Below, piece after piece: positions 9,144 to 17,870 of a DNA stretch of 24,154 nt. The first letter of the stretch is position 1; every line of letters begins with the position of its first letter. The notes below the pieces were generated by a model. The model did no database searches. It saw nothing but the letters and a program-made list of their open reading frames with translations, and had not been told where the DNA came from. Source of the DNA: Chara braunii (taxonomy: Eukaryota; Streptophyta; Charophyceae; Charales; Characeae); the NCBI GenBank assembly GCA_003427395.1, contig BFEA01000344.1:1578092-1602245 (forward strand), read 5' to 3'. A program made the translations under genes and the position numbers.

Positions 9144-9205
9144 GACGCAGTGTAATAACGTCAATTTCCTAAAAATCGGATTTCCAAGGAGGGTCTAACG
9201 AGGCC

Positions 9206-10150
9206 ATTTCTCTTCTTTGTCTGTGCCCAAAATATTGTAATGAACCTGTCGGGCGTGTTGCACTGATGTCACATGGGCTTGGAAGCCTCCGCCTAGCCTC
9301 GTGCTAGTGGGACCAGCCACCTCGTTGTTTTAGACCATCAATGTGCTGTTGGGGGGGGCTTCTCCTGAAGCACAATGTCCCATGGATCGGCTATGGGACC
9401 CAATGCAGGCAGACTCGCTCACGGGAAACACGGCCTGCGCGAATACTGGTGCTACAGTGAAAACATACAGTGGTGCAGTTGTGCTTTGACAGGTAAACGT
9501 TGTTGCCTCTTTGTGTTTCTTCTTTCTCCTTTCTACTTTTTTCAAAATCAGTTGTTCTTTGGACTAGCGTGCTATGCTGTCACGGGGTACCAAGAATTTC
9601 GCGTATTCTCCACTATCTGTGGAGGCCTAATCCATCCACTGATGGGAAAGCGTCAGACCGTCTGTTGGTTGGGAAGGCTCTTTCCATGTATTTCGATACC
9701 CTTGTCTTTGCCTCCACTTGTCAGGGGGGCCCTCTCAAACCAGCAGTGGTAGGAAAAAAAAAAAAAAAAAGACTGCAGTGGTCCACTTGAAACTGTTACA
9801 CCGGATTGCACATCTGGATTTTGTTCTCTGCAAGTCGCGCGAGTTTGTATCCCCTGTTTAACATTTTTAAGTTTTTCAACCTGAGTGTTTTTTTCTGGAC
9901 ATGTTCACTGATTTCAGCAATTTTCTTCCGTGTTGTCTTTTGTTGCCTGGATGCACACTCAAGGCGACAAAGAAAAACACAAAAAATGATTGTAACTACT
10001 AAAAATGGAATGAAAATAAAGCATTTGATCTCATTATGTCATGGAGCAAATCCCCATATTCGAGGAAAACCGAGCTGGCACGCTGGTGCTGCAGATACGT
10101 CCTTCCTGTTCAGTGGCAGGATCCATGAATGTTCAGTTGCTGTGTGATCT
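9206..10150. other. Stretch without recognised gene
   Basis: It contains an A17 tract (9754-9770) flanked by CAAACCAGCAGTGGTAGG and GACTGCAGTGG, which look like degenerate family A ends. Frames of 96-125 codons occur on the plus strand but are Phe/Leu/Ser-rich without domains. A CAG|GTAAAC string at about 9489 is a donor-like site without a partner. Confidence 0.45.
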
Positions 10151-10157
10151 TTCTGTC

Positions 10158-10400
10158 AGGCCGTACTCACACTAGTGCTTTTCTAAATGTATCAGACTGC
10201 ATTTAGCCTCAGATGCATGTGACTTTAATTGTGTCCGGAGCACAGGGAATGTTCGGTTGCTCCTGCCTCTTCTTCTCAGGCCATACTCGTACGAACTTTT
10301 CTAAATGTATCTGACTGTAATTAGGCCTGGCCCTTGATGCACCTGACTGAAATCATGTGCAGAGTGCAGTTGAAGTAGTTTTGTAGTGTGAGTATGGCCT
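10158..10400. mobile_element. Family B MITE (10278-10400) with an extra left end at 10158
   Basis: AGGCCATACTCGTACG (10278) and the reverse complement of TAGTGTGAGTATGGCCT (10384-10400) are terminal inverted repeats of a 123 bp element. The internal ATGTATCTGACTGTAATTAG is shared with the copy at 23203-23320. A second left end, AGGCCGTACTCACACTAG, at 10158 carries the same TTTTCTAAATGTATC internal block, so one element is truncated by or duplicated next to the other. It has no coding capacity. Confidence 0.75.
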
Positions 10401-10670
10401 CATGAGGCCTGTTGTGCTCCTGGGAGCAAAATGTAAGGAAATTATACAACTGAAAGCGAAACAAAAGAAATGTGATTATGTGAGGAAATTATAGTGCCGG
10501 AGCGAAACGAAAGATTTCAAATGACATTTTCTCTGTTTTTTCACCTAAATTAGGTTGTCGGAACCGGCAAGGGTTCCTTCCTCATCCATTCCTTTTCTTT
10601 TTTTTCATTTCTTTGTTTCTTTTTTTTTTCAAGAAAAAAAACTCAGTTGTCGGCAGCTGGATGCCTATAA

Positions 10671-10995
10671 CTCCACTGTCGGGAGTTTCACACCCAGGGG
10701 AGCTCTCTTGACTGCTCAGTCCAGCTGTCCGAATGGACGACATGTTCCTTCCTTGGGTTGCTATCATTTGGGTTGTCGGAGCTGACCGCATGTTCTTCTT
10801 CTTTCTTTTTTGTTTGTAGTTTCTTTTTCTTAAGATATACTAAAAACTGTCTGGAGCTTCACGCCCAAAGCTCCGCTGTCGGGAGCCTGATGTCCAGGGG
10901 ATCTGCCTTGGTTGCCCAGTCCAGCTGTCGGAACAGACCACATGTTCCTTAGTTGGGTTGATGCCACTCAGGTGTCAGAACTGACTGCATGTTCC
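10671..10995. repeat. 200 bp tandem duplication
   Basis: CTCCACTGTCGGGAG at 10671 recurs as CTCCGCTGTCGGGAG at 10871. Both are followed by CCAGGGGA.CT, CAGTCCAGCTGTC, CATGTTCCTT and TGTCGGAGCTGACCGCATGT or TGTCAGAACTGACTGCATGT. Further TGTCGGAGCA/CATGTTCTT pieces continue to about 11045. Confidence 0.8.
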
Positions 10996-11049
10996 TCCCT
11001 CGGGCCGTTCTCACGATAGCTGTCGGAGCACACATGTTCTTCATCTCTC

Positions 11050-11745
11050 TGGGTTAGGTCTGTCAGGACGGACTTGTTTTATCTTCTGGCAATCACAACC
11101 ACCAACATGGGGTAGGTGTTGCTGTTGGGATGTCAGAAAGAAAGTGTGGGATGCTGTCAGGATGGGAGAGGGAGGTGGTCGGAGCTTTTCAACTCACAAA
11201 TGCAGACTTTGGCCAGAGATCACTGCAGAGACATTTCACGGATTGAGAGAGATGCGGAGAAACATGTGCGATAATGATAGTAGCTGTTGTAGTGATGTGC
11301 TGAAAGAAAAATAAAAATAAAAATCATCATTTATCTTTTTGCTTGGTACATTCGCAGTTTAGTGTTTCTTTTTGTCCATCACTTTATGAATGTTTTTGGC
11401 GGCATACCGATCTGTTAAAGGAACAAGTATTCATCTTTTTCTCTTCAGCTCACTTTTTTCCCCCTCTTCTTCTCTTTTCTCCTAAGGCTGTTGGGAAAGT
11501 AGGTTAATAGGCTGCCAAGGTTTAGGAATGGTGAAACCAGCCAGGTAAGAACACACAAGGTCTGACTGGGCCACTGTTGATTTCCAAAACATCAATGGTC
11601 TACTTTTGTCCGTCAGCTGTTACTCCCTCCTTCCTACGGTGGTCGAGGGCAAGTCCCCGCTGCTGCTATGTTGTGCTCAGAAAGCGCCAACATGGCCGTA
11701 AACAAACCCAGTTTTGCACTTCCTTAAGCCAACAGCACAGGGTCC
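11050..11745. other. Stretch without recognised gene or repeat
   Basis: Nothing firm is seen. A pyrimidine-rich run at 11430-11485 (CTTTTTTCCCCCTCTTCTTC) followed by CCTAAGGC could serve as a splice acceptor, but no coding exon follows. Confidence 0.4.
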
Positions 11746-11749
11746 GAGC

Positions 11750-11901
11750 CTCGCAGAAAAAAATTGGTTCGCGTACTCTGAAAATTTTGCTCCTCCGGCG
11801 CACCAGACCACAACGTTTGGTGGCGCCATCTAAAAAAGAAAAGAAGTGCGCCGCTTGGCGTGCAGTGGAGCGCCCCCAACCTCGTGTGTACTGGTGGTTT
11901 G
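11750..11901 (+). repeat. Family A repeat, copy lacking a clear left end
   Basis: The body CACCAGACCACAACG, AAAAAAGAAAAGAAGTGCGC and CGCTTGGCG aligns with 7035-7095. The right end is GTACTGGTGGTTTGA (11887-11901). Confidence 0.65.
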
Positions 11902-11904
11902 ACG

Positions 11905-12724
11905 TGGACGGAGCATCAATGAGACCAAGCGAGATCGAGCCCTCGGTTTGACTGCACAGTGAACACAACATCTAGCAGCAAAAAATGTGTCGCACACTTT
12001 CCAGGGGCCATGTCCCACTTGCAAGAGTACTAGACCAGGATTACGCTGCTCCACACTGTGTGACATTTGATCGAGCCATTGGTTCCCCGTTTTGACCGCA
12101 GAGTCGGGCTACAGGAAAGGTAGCCCAGTTTCTTAGGTAATGGGAAAAGTGTGCTGAACAAAACAGCGTTGCTCCAGCGGTGGACACGTTTTGGAGTTGT
12201 TTCCGTGCGGCGTTTGGGCGTTTCTTGCATGGTGAAGGGGTGTGCAAGAGAGCAAAACCCTCGGACATGGGGAGGTCATGCAGGCTGGCAGGCACTTTAT
12301 GAGGAGCGAAATGATGCGGCCAGCCTTTGCGCTGTCAGAGGCAGAATGGTGGCCTGCACTGCCCATAACTGCAGGGTGCATGTCAGGTGACAGTGCAGGC
12401 CGGATGCATGCAGTCTGGACAACGTTTTTCATGATTACCGATTCACATTCCCGTTTTTATTTTAACCCATGTAACCGCCACACACTGCCAGGCAAAAAAG
12501 TCTAGAAACCAAAACTAAGCCCCCGCTAGTCGGACATGTAGTATGCTGGAAGAGCTTACTTCTACAAGGCAATCATCAACCAAGTTAAACTCAACAATCA
12601 CAACGACCTCCCAACCGAACCAAACTAGGCTAGCCAGGTCAATTAATGAACCACGACAGCAAGAAACCGAAGTCGGCATTCATGTGTAACGACATATAGA
12701 CAAACTCGACGAAGAGTTGTAGTC

Positions 12725-12725
<1 letters not shown>
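11905..12725. other. Stretch without recognised gene
   Basis: Frames of 79-99 codons overlap on both strands at 12041-12505 with no domain or bias. No repeat with other parts of the window was noticed. Confidence 0.4.
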
Positions 12726-12755
<30 letters not shown>

Positions 12756-12881
12756 TAGTAGTGGTAGTAGTAGTAGTGGTAGTAGTAGTAGTAGTAGTAG
12801 TAGTAGAAGAAGAAGAAGAAATAGGAGTAGCAGGGGGAGGAGGAGGAGGATATGCCAGATGGAAAAATCCCGAACGCGATT

Positions 12882-12924
<43 letters not shown>

Positions 12925-12999
12925 AAGAAGAAATAGGAGTAGCAGGGGGAGGAGGAGGAGGAGGATATGCCAGATGGAAAAATCCCGAACGCGATTGTA
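12726..12999. repeat. TAG microsatellite plus minisatellite, duplicated
   Basis: A (GTA)n run grading into AGA and GGA triplets, then ATATGCCAGATGGAAAAATC and CCGAACGCGATTGTA, occurs twice: ending at about 12886 and at 12999. The non-repetitive 35 bp end is identical in both, so the whole compound microsatellite was duplicated recently. Apparent polyvaline and polytyrosine frames here are artefacts of the triplet repeat. Confidence 0.95.
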
Positions 13000-13640
13000 C
13001 TAAAAAATATAACAATGTTGCACAGTGGAAATGACCCGGTGCTCTCCTGATGTGTGATTTCTTTTTCGTTTTAGCTCTGTGGTAGTGTATATGTATTATT
13101 CATGCAACAGCAATGTAGTATAATCTGTAGAAGGGATTAGGGTACTGCAGGGCAGGTCATGGCAGACCGCTACTGCTTTGCACTGTCCATGTGCATCCCT
13201 CATCTTCTACGGAACTCTTGACTGTTCCCGTTGCACACTCCAACAGAGTGTGTCGTCAATGTAGCTGCATTTGGGGCAACTTTCAGTATAGATACAGTGA
13301 TAATGATAATGACAGGGCGTTCCATTTGGGTGAAGACTGTAGTCAGATGTGTTTATTTATTCGGCTTTTGCTGATCTTTGTATAATGTCCATTTGGTATA
13401 CACAGGATTTGCCCAAATGGGGAATGGCCATCTTTATCAGAGTTAATTCCACATAGACCGGGGTTAACTCCGTTCTGATTTGGGAACCTTAAACCTCTAA
13501 TACGCGCCCCAGCCTTAATGAGTTTTTGTCGCCACAAGCAAAACTAGGAGGCGCTGGCGGCCAGGGATGCCGTTGAAAAAAAAAATCGGCGGCCTCCTCA
13601 GTGGTGCAGGTTTCATGCTAACACCCGCGGTCCGATTGTG
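13000..13640. other. Stretch without recognised gene
   Basis: One inverted pair is visible: GTTCCATTTGGGTGAAG (about 13320-13336) against CAAATGGGGAATGG (13414-13427) and GTCCATTTGGTA (13387). TTTCGTTTTAG at about 13064-13074 is acceptor-like but leads into stops. No coding exon recognised. Confidence 0.4.
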
Positions 13641-13642
13641 GT

Positions 13643-13995
13643 GTACTGGTGCTTCAAACCGCCATTACCTTCGGGCCGCTTTCTGCCGAGGCGAAGTACA
13701 ATCGAGCTTCAAGCTTTTGCGGAATTGCCAGCACGACCTTTTTGTTTTGTTTTGGCTGGCTCTGCTAGCCATTTTGGTCCGGTGGCGCCCCGGCCTCCGC
13801 CGACCTCTGAAGAATGCAGTATAGGTTACATTTACGACGTCGCCTTCCAGTGTGAAAGATAGTGGTCGCTTGAACCACCACTACCTGCAAGCCTCTCTTT
13901 GCGGAGGCGGATTCCCCCCTGTTCGCCAAGCTTTGTCGAAGCACCAGAGCCTCTTTTTATTCTCGGCATGGCCTGGGAAAGGTAGTGGTGGCTTA
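13643..13995 (-). repeat. Family A repeats in a chain: two units sharing palindromic junctions
   Basis: The junction at 13643-13669 (GTACTGGTGC-TTCAAA-CCGCCATTAC) starts a unit of about 220 bp. That unit ends at a second junction, 13859-13884 (ATAGTGGTCGC-TTGAA-CCACCACTAC). A unit of about 125 bp then ends at GGTAGTGGTGGC (13980-13991). The first unit, read on the minus strand, has the body CACCGGACCAAAATGGC and CCAGCCAAAACAAAAC. Adjacent units share a single TTYRAA spacer instead of having two. Confidence 0.65.
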
Positions 13996-14302
13996 CGTGT
14001 CCTTGCACCATCCCAAATAGGTGTGAGAATGCATTCTTCGAATATCAAATTGCATGATCATTTTGAACCACCGGGCTCCTCCGAGAGCTTCGTTCTTCTG
14101 ACCCCGATTTGTGGCGTTTGTCATTAAAAAACGAAATGTTGACTAACGCAGTCTAGGCGGTCGGGGACATCTGAAGAAAACTGCAAACGCCCTGTGTGAT
14201 GTCCCTGGAGCGTGAGAACGATAGATGAAAAGGGGGGGGCAGGATAGGCAAAGGAATAGTCAAGATGAGGTATTGATTAGATGAATGCAGTATGGTGGGA
14301 GG

Positions 14303-14525
14303 TTCAAACCGCCAGTACATGGCTGTGGGCAACTTGAAGACAAGGAGAGGTTCTCTTCGAAATATTCCGAGGCTCGGGGCAATGCCGCGCCAGCCAAAAC
14401 GACACAAAAACACCGCGCTGTCCCCATTGTCATCTCGAGGCTTGGGGCAACCAGACCAAAACGGCTCTTCGCGCCACCCAAAACGAAACAAAAACGCCGC
14501 GCTGGGGCAAATCCGGCGCGTGCAC
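14303..14525 (+). repeat. Family A repeat with a duplicated body
   Basis: Left end TTCAAACCGCCAGTAC (14303-14318). The body CCAGCCAAAACGACACAAAA..CCGCGCTG appears at 14390-14420 and, as CCAGACCAAAACGGC and AACGAAACAAAAACGCCGCG, at 14450-14503. Each body follows a GAGGCT.GGGGCAA block. The right end was not found. Confidence 0.6.
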
Positions 14526-14529
14526 AAGC

Positions 14530-14860
14530 GCCTCGCAGCATGAATTTGGGTACTTAGGAGGCTTGGATCTACCCGTGGTGGTCTTATCGTGCAGAATGTA
14601 CTCTCTTACATATGATGACCGAAGATAGGCTGAAGGAAGATGACTGGACTTCCCACCAGCCTAGCTTGGAAATGGTGGCATTGCATTGCAGAGGAGGATG
14701 TAAGGGGAGAAAACATGGGCCTAGAGGAGGTCACAGGGAGGGTACCAGGGTACCAGGGCCTCCAACACACGAAAAACTGAAGGAGGTGAAACCTCAGTGC
14801 TGTGTCGTAGTTTGGGGGAGTGGGCTTTGAGTAGCAGGGATGCAGCTTAGAAATAGCTAA
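14530..14860. other. Stretch without recognised gene
   Basis: A 72-codon plus-strand frame (14612-14830) has no domain. A short GGTACCAG duplication at about 14742-14757 is the only repeat. Confidence 0.4.
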
Positions 14861-15085
14861 CAGCCTGGCTCAGTTGGTAATCCACACAGCTCTTGCAATA
14901 CAGACTTCAGTTCGAACTCCCCATGGGAAGCAGATGAGTAAAATACTGCAATTCTGAATTACGTGGGGGGTGGTCAGCTCAAATGATGAGATGTAGATAG
15001 CAATGAGCTTTGCAGACAGGCATAGACTGGACCATTGTCTCATTAAAAAAGAAAACAGAAAAAAAAAAAAAAAAAAAAAAAAAAA
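14861..15085 (+). mobile_element. tRNA-derived SINE with A-tail
   Basis: The head has a pol III A box, TGGCTCAGTTGG (14866-14877), and a B box, GTTCGAACTCC (14910-14920), spaced as in a tRNA gene. There is no closing acceptor stem, so it is not a tRNA gene. An unrelated body of about 120 bp follows, and the element ends in a mixed then pure A run (15042-15085). These are the three classic parts of a tRNA-derived SINE, about 225 bp. No clear target-site duplication was found. The A-tail is directly followed by GATGGAACAGGTC and a family A left end. Confidence 0.7.
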
Positions 15086-15285
15086 GATGGAACAGGTCAT
15101 AAACCGCCAGTACGTGCCCCCAGCCTTGCTGAAAAAAAAACTTGTAGCCTACGAAAATTTGCTCTGCACGAGGAACAGGTCATAAACCGCCACGGTCCGC
15201 CAGTAGCTGCAGAGAAAAAAAAGAAAAAAAAAAAGATGGAACAGGTCATAAACCGCCAGTACATGCCCCCAGCTCAAACTTGTAG
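15086..15285 (+). repeat. Family A left ends, three truncated copies in series
   Basis: AACAGGTCATAAACCGCCA begins units at about 15091, 15175 and 15240. The first and third continue GTACGTGCCCCCAGC and GTACATGCCCCCAGC. Both are preceded by poly-A then GATGG. The second contains CCACGGTCCGCCAGTAGCTG. Confidence 0.75.
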
Positions 15286-15292
15286 CTACGAC

Positions 15293-15621
15293 GTATATAT
15301 CGTCACAAACAGAACTGCCCGGTAAACCGTAGGCAGAGAGAGAGAAGAGGACAACAAACGAGGGGCTGTGACAAACTGTTTCGTCGGAGTTTCACCGACT
15401 CATTAGGAGGCTGAACCCTCAACAGTCTGCAGAATCCCCTCACTGATTACACTGTAAACGATAATCTACCTTAACCAAAATCAAAGTAGACTATCACTCA
15501 CCCATATATATATATATATATATAACTCCGATGAAACAGTTTGTCACAGCCCCTCGTTTGTTGTCCTCTTCTCCCTCTCTGAGTACGGTTTACAGGGCAG
15601 CTCTGTTTGATGATATATATA
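15293..15621. mobile_element. Foldback element with about 100 bp inverted arms
   Basis: The left arm 15293-15392 and right arm 15524-15621 are reverse complements with about 90% identity by eye. They share a block with CTGTGACAAACTGTTTC and AGAAGAGGACAACAAACGAG. The 131 bp centre carries an ACAGTCTGCAGAATCCCCT block and an (AT)n run (15503-15523). The left arm extends with high identity into the inverted copy at 24034-24154. The centre and the sequence to the right align with R1. Confidence 0.85.
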
Positions 15622-15960
15622 CATATCCGGTAAGTGTTTCCTTTTCAGGCCCTGGCATTCTAAAGATCTGTTTCTCCTCCTCTCATTTGTTGCGTTTTGA
15701 AAACCAATACCCAGATCTAGGCATGGAAAACCAGTGTCGGTGTTGGAGGTTCCTTTTCTTTTTTTCCCTCTTCTTTTTTGAGCCATTTCTTATTAGTGTG
15801 TATCAATCGTTGTGCAGGGCCCTTGTTCATCTTTTGTGTATCGTTCTAATTTTAACGAATGCCTCGAAGGACTTGTTTTGTCCAAATTATTTCGGTGAAA
15901 GTGAGGTCCGTTTCATGAACTCCGAAGGAAGAGAAGAACACAAGTCGAAAGATTGCAGTT
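15622..15960 (+). repeat. R1 repeat, right part
   Basis: TCGTTCTAATTTTAACGAAT and CTCGAAGGACTTGTTTTGTC (15841-15880) match 633-672. This copy has the uninterrupted TTCTAATTTTAACG string that is split by an insertion at 17631-17837. A 165-codon frame spans the foldback arm and this repeat (15531-16028) but shows no domain. Confidence 0.6.
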
Positions 15961-16380
15961 TTGGAGGCTATATGCTTGTGCCGCGAGGTCATTTTGCTCT
16001 GCACGTGCATTCTCTGCTCTTCACCTAGATGTCAATCGGATCCTTTGGGTTTTATGCACGTCTTCAGCATCTGTGTGTCTCAGTAGGCAGTTCTTTTTAG
16101 CTATTTAGTTATGTGTATTGTTGGGGGATGATGTGGTCAGGTCCTTTTTTTACGGCTGAATTAATTTTTCCAGACAGTGTAATGGTCCCAAGTGCGGCTG
16201 TGCATGTCATGTATAGGAGATAGTGCTGACTCTTCTCCTTTTTCTTTTCTTTTCTTTTCTCAAAGGGTGACGGACGGCCTTCCGAAGGTAATTCATAAGT
16301 ATTGTTCTTTTTTCCTTCTCTTTTTTGTTTGCTTTTTTTTCCCAGAATTATTGGTATTATATGTTTTTTCTTCGGGATTC
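15961..16380. other. Stretch without recognised gene
   Basis: T- and C/T-rich runs (16230-16265, 16305-16345) with acceptor-like ends are present, but no exon of the transportin gene could be identified here. Confidence 0.4.
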
Positions 16381-16383
16381 GGA

Positions 16384-16477
16384 CTTGTTGATGGGTGCTC
16401 CACTCAGCCACATAGGCTGGGTACCACCTACTTGTTCATGGGTGCTCCACTCAGCCAGATAGGCTGGGTACCACCTA
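16384..16477. repeat. 47 bp tandem repeat, two copies
   Basis: CTTGTTGATGGGTGCTCCAC and CTTGTTCATGGGTGCTCCAC start at 16384 and 16431. Both continue TCAGCCA.ATAGGCTGGGTA, CCACCTA. Only two base differences. Confidence 0.95.
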
Positions 16478-16550
16478 CCCTTGGCACCGGAATACAATGC
16501 CTGGTCATTATGGTACTATCTAGTCTGGAAGTTGCTTCAGAAAATACAGT

Positions 16551-16551
<1 letters not shown>

Positions 16552-16594
<43 letters not shown>
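16552..16594. repeat. Poly-C tract, 43 bases
   Basis: Uninterrupted C43 upstream of the transportin exon, which would be G43 on the opposite strand (strong quadruplex potential). It is directly followed by the CTCCATCTATTGGTGGGGAG motif. The length may be imprecise because assemblies miscount such runs. Confidence 0.9.
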
Positions 16595-16597
<3 letters not shown>

Positions 16598-16750
16598 ATC
16601 TATTGGTGGGGAGCGCCAGCTATTATGACAAGGGTCATTAATACTCATTATGTGTTGTTTTTGTTTTTTTAAACAAAGGTCAGTTTTTTTTTTTTTTTTT
16701 TTTTACTTTGTTTTTTAATTCAAAAAAAGGGCCTCCATCTATTGGCAGTA
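16595..16750. repeat. CTCCATCTATTGG motif copies and poly-T
   Basis: TCCATCTATTGGTGGGGAGC (16595-16614) and CCTCCATCTATTGGCAG (16732-16748) flank a T-rich segment with a T20 run (16685-16704). Further copies are at 17547 and, more diverged, at about 18107, 18190 and 18216. Confidence 0.7.
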
Positions 16751-16855
16751 AGAAACATGGATTGGTGTTCCCAGTACTGATTTGCTTGTCTCACCTTGAC
16801 GGTTTTTCCGGTTTTTCCTTTGTTTCCTGTCATCCAACCTGTTTGAAATGGACAG

Positions 16856-17097
16856 GGCCGGCGAATTGGGGACTACCCGGAAGTGCCCGCGGCTTTCTTC
16901 GAGCTGGCTCATCAGTACCTCATCTGGGCTCCTGAGATCATTTTGACTGTTCCGGTTCTCTCGGATATATTCCGCGCTGCAGCAGTCGTTATTCTTCATC
17001 AAGAGGGGCAGTCCACCCGGTGCGCGCTTGAATTTGTAACGAACTTTATTGTCCCCGATGAGGCACTCGTGAAGTCGTCGCACAGCGCCTGGAAGAG
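16856..17097 (+). CDS. Transportin-3 / MOS14-like importin-beta receptor, internal exon near the C-terminus
   Basis: This exon encodes 80 codons plus two bases of the C-terminal HEAT-repeat region of an importin-beta family nuclear import receptor. From family knowledge, transportin-SR/TNPO3 (MOS14 in Arabidopsis) carries serine/arginine-rich splicing factors into the nucleus with Ran-GTP control, and the C-terminal half takes part in cargo binding. What is seen: an open frame starting GRRIGDYPEV, then FFELAHQYLIWAPE and a PVLSDIF segment, a pattern of paired amphipathic helices. It matches the family block in which a helix like 'F.LA.R...R.P' is followed by 'P.. P.L' and a helix leading to 'FL.D'. 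The start is set by a pyrimidine-rich tract and acceptor GGACAG|GGC (the frame is closed by TGA at 16844). The end is set by donor AAGAG|GTGAGA, after which the unspliced frame stops at once. The exon ends in phase 2, matching the exon at 18777. All upstream exons are outside the window or unrecognised. Importin-13-like is the main alternative. Confidence 0.72.
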
Positions 17098-17392
17098 GTG
17101 AGAATAGAAGAATCCTTTTTAAAAAAAAATCATTTGCATCAAATTGCATGTACTTTCATAGGATGCAAGACATGGACAGTGGGAGAGTCTTCTTGCTGTT
17201 GTGAGGGTATTATTACCTATTCCATTCTTCAGAGACAAGTGCCTCATCAAGGACAATAGTAGTCCGAAGTAGCGACCGACAGAGAGGAAATATCTCAGTG
17301 ACAAGTCGACCACATGAGAAAGGAACACATCGACGGAAATCTGTGTGCAGGTACAGGTGTGGGTTTCTAACTTTCTGGATCTTTTTTTTTTT

Positions 17393-17870
17393 TAATAAAA
17401 GAAAGAAATTGAACCATTTCTCAACTTGTGCGTGTCATCCTTGCGCAGGCGCCCCATCCTTTTTTTTTTTTTTTTTGGAAAAACACCCCCACCAGTGTTA
17501 GTGATGCTGATAAGAGAAGACACCACTAGCACCTGGGGAGAGGCTCCATCTATTGGTGGGGAGTATCACCTGCTGGAAAACGGGTCCAGCGTCCCATGCT
17601 AATCTCTACTCTTTCTCTGTATCATTCCAAGTAAAAAAAAAAAAAAAAAAACGGTTTTAAACTTTAAACCACTGGCACCTTTGGCATCAGGTTTCAACAA
17701 GTTATGGCCAGTACCCGAACTTTCAGGAGGACGAGCCTGACGCTGATCAATCTGATCGGCAGCCGTTGTTTCGTTTCGGCCTCCTGAAAGGTCGGAGGCC
17801 GAGTATTTTCGAACCGACGAAGGTACTGGTGGTTTAACGGATGTCCTGAAAGACTCTGTATCTAACATCG
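17393..17870 (+). repeat. R1 repeat, third copy, interrupted
   Basis: TTGAACCATTTCTCAACTTG and TGTGCGTGTCATCCTTGCG (17409-17446) match about 538-604. CTTTCTCTGTATCATTCCAA (17611-17630) matches 621-640. TTTAACGGATGTCC (17833-17846) matches 642-655. Between the last two blocks a poly-A and a family A element have been inserted. Confidence 0.65.
17663..17837. mobile_element. Family A element, 175 bp, inserted in an R1 copy
   Basis: Left end TTTAAACCACTGGCACC, right end GGTACTGGTGGTTTAA, inverted with one or two mismatches. Internally TTTCAGGAGGACGAGCCTGA and TCGGCCTCCTGAAAGG form a second inverted pair, so the element folds along much of its length. The uninterrupted counterpart at 631-655 shows that the inserted block (including the A19 run at 17633-17651) lies between TTCCAA and TTTAACGG. 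Confidence 0.7.

Larger units (their letters stand above)
7499..9205. mobile_element. 1.7 kb element with long, diverged terminal inverted repeats
   Basis: The left end GGCCTTGTTAGACCC (7499) matches the reverse complement of the right end, GGCCTCGTTAGACCC (ending 9205). Homology continues inward: CTTGGAAA, then ACACCGCGTCTTAATTC (about 7582-7598) against ACACTGCGTCCTAATTC (reverse complement, about 9140-9156), then TCCCAAGG/A and CCTTGG. This gives inverted repeats of roughly 120-150 bp with several gaps. The interior (about 7860-9000) is more GC-rich than its surroundings and has overlapping open frames on both strands. Long inverted repeats suggest a class II DNA transposon, Mutator-like or Harbinger-like, non-autonomous or carrying captured sequence. 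No target-site duplication is certain (a TTT/TTT one base away is possible). No DDE transposase motif was recognised. Confidence 0.6.

Noticed and set aside
12749-13015. Polyvaline, polytyrosine and polythreonine frames
   Set aside because: They are direct translations of the TAG/GTA microsatellite.
14861-14930. A functional tRNA gene
   Set aside because: A and B boxes are present but no acceptor stem closes; an unrelated body and A-tail follow, so it is a SINE.
15531-16028. 165-codon plus-strand frame
   Set aside because: Its first third is the arm of the foldback element and its middle is R1 repeat; no domain is seen.
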